Assembly (NCBI GenBank): GCA_027029065.1
Contig: JALVGO010000282.1
Coordinates: forward strand, 1-6,874
Origin: Sulfurovum sp.
Lineage (GTDB): Bacteria > Campylobacterota > Campylobacteria > Campylobacterales > Sulfurovaceae
Direction of reading: 5' to 3'
DNA: 6,874 bases
Under the pieces are notes generated by a model, which ran no database searches, was not told the DNA's origin, and was given only the letters and a program-made list of their open reading frames with translations. Position 1 is the first letter of the stretch. Each line of letters starts with the position of its first letter. A program made the translations under genes and the position numbers. Positions 6,562-6,874 of this stretch are shown here, piece by piece.

Positions 6562-6584
6562 AAGTAACTGGTTCACAGTTGCTT
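6562..6584 (+). repeat. Hairpin just after soxD
   Basis: AAGTAACTG (6562-6570) pairs with CAGTTGCTT (6576-6584) over nine positions, one of them G-U, with a GTTCA loop. It begins three bases after the soxD stop codon. No T tract follows, so it more likely marks mRNA 3'-end protection or processing than full termination. Confidence 0.45.
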
Positions 6585-6598
6585 CACAATTTATAGCG

Positions 6599-6604
6599 TA
6601 TAAT
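6599..6604 (+). promoter_or_regulatory. Candidate internal promoter for soxY
   Basis: A perfect TATAAT lies 58 bases ahead of soxY. The -35 area is not conserved (CAGTTG at the 17-base spacing), which is common in this phylum. It would allow soxY and whatever follows to be transcribed apart from soxCD. The chance of a random match in AT-rich DNA is not small. Confidence 0.4.
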
Positions 6605-6610
6605 GGTGCA

Positions 6611-6629
6611 TGAGGTTTTCGAAGCCTTG
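6611..6629 (+). repeat. Second hairpin in the soxD-soxY gap
   Basis: TGAGGTTT (6611-6618) can pair with AAGCCTTG (6622-6629) around TCG, with three of eight pairs being G-U. It coincides with the start expected from the TATAAT at 6599, so it could form the 5' end of a soxY transcript. No U tract follows. Confidence 0.3.
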
Positions 6630-6662
6630 TGTTCCATATAATTCAAAGAAAAAGGAAAAAGT

Positions 6663-6874
6663 ATGAACAGAAGAAATTTTATCGGTTTTGGTGTGTTGGC
6701 AATGGCGACACTGCCGGCTACATTGAGTGCACTCAGCAGCATTGACTTTAGAAAGACAAAGCCTGATACATGGACGGCAAAAACTGTCGATACTGCCATC
6801 AAGGCACTGTATGGTGATATCAAACCTGAGGCAAACGGTGTAAAAGTAAAAGCACCAAAAGTTGCAAGTAACGG
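6663..6874 (+). CDS. soxY: SoxY sulfur-carrier protein, N-terminal part
   Basis: Only the first 70 codons are present; the gene runs off the window end. The product begins MNRRNFIGFGVLAMATLPAT, a twin-arginine signal (R3-R4) with a likely cut near SALSS (about 22-26). The mature start, IDFRKTKPDTWTAKTVDTAI and then KALYGDIKPE, is characteristic of SoxY. In the family the carrier cysteine sits in a C-terminal GGCGG-type motif, which cannot be checked here. SoxY normally pairs with SoxZ, which probably lies just downstream. AAGGAA (6652-6657) is the ribosome binding site. In this phylum I recall a second soxYZ pair with soxXAB elsewhere, so this copy may be the one dedicated to SoxCD; that is inferred. 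Confidence 0.9.
   Translation, partial: MNRRNFIGFGVLAMATLPATLSALSSIDFRKTKPDTWTAKTVDTAIKALYGDIKPEANGVKVKAPKVASN

Noticed and set aside
6584..6823. Minus-strand open frame across the soxD-soxY gap and soxY start
   Set aside because: It is antisense to the Tat signal and mature start of SoxY, and its product matches nothing recognisable.

Overview
The window looks like chromosomal DNA from a sulfur-oxidizing member of the Campylobacterota (Epsilonproteobacteria), most like Sulfurovum or Sulfurimonas. Three things suggest this: a campylobacterial-looking 5S rRNA, a DUF3373-type outer-membrane protein of the kind I associate with this phylum, and a separate soxC-soxD-soxY cluster, an arrangement I recall from these genera. 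The genus is inferred from gene content and was not tested by a search.

Layout. Positions 3-119 are a 5S rRNA, probably the end of an rRNA operon. About 460 AT-rich bases without a credible gene follow. Next, on the plus strand, come a 512-residue outer-membrane porin-like protein (580-2118) and a 310-residue exported protein with two DUF302-type units (2312-3244). Each has its own promoter-like region and is followed by a hairpin. A MOSC-domain protein lies on the minus strand (3402-3866), divergent from the sox genes. From 4134 to the window end runs soxC (molybdenum sulfane dehydrogenase), soxD (diheme cytochrome c) and the first 70 codons of soxY (sulfur carrier). soxC and soxD overlap by 20 bases. 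soxD and soxY are separated by 104 bases that hold two hairpins and a TATAAT box.

How the genes fit together. SoxY carries sulfur on a C-terminal cysteine (outside this window). SoxCD oxidizes the outer sulfane sulfur and passes electrons through the SoxD hemes to the respiratory chain. SoxC needs molybdenum cofactor, so the divergent MOSC protein (a domain linked to molybdenum-cofactor sulfur chemistry) is a suggestive neighbour. The periplasmic DUF302 protein and the porin are plausible but unproven accessories of sulfur metabolism.

The least-described parts are the control regions: a 19-bp perfect inverted repeat just downstream of the DUF302 promoter, a two-palindrome cluster upstream of an unusually good TTGACA/TACAAT promoter for soxC, and an 11-bp direct repeat spaced exactly 20 bp upstream of the porin. 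No mobile element, CRISPR array or tRNA was seen.
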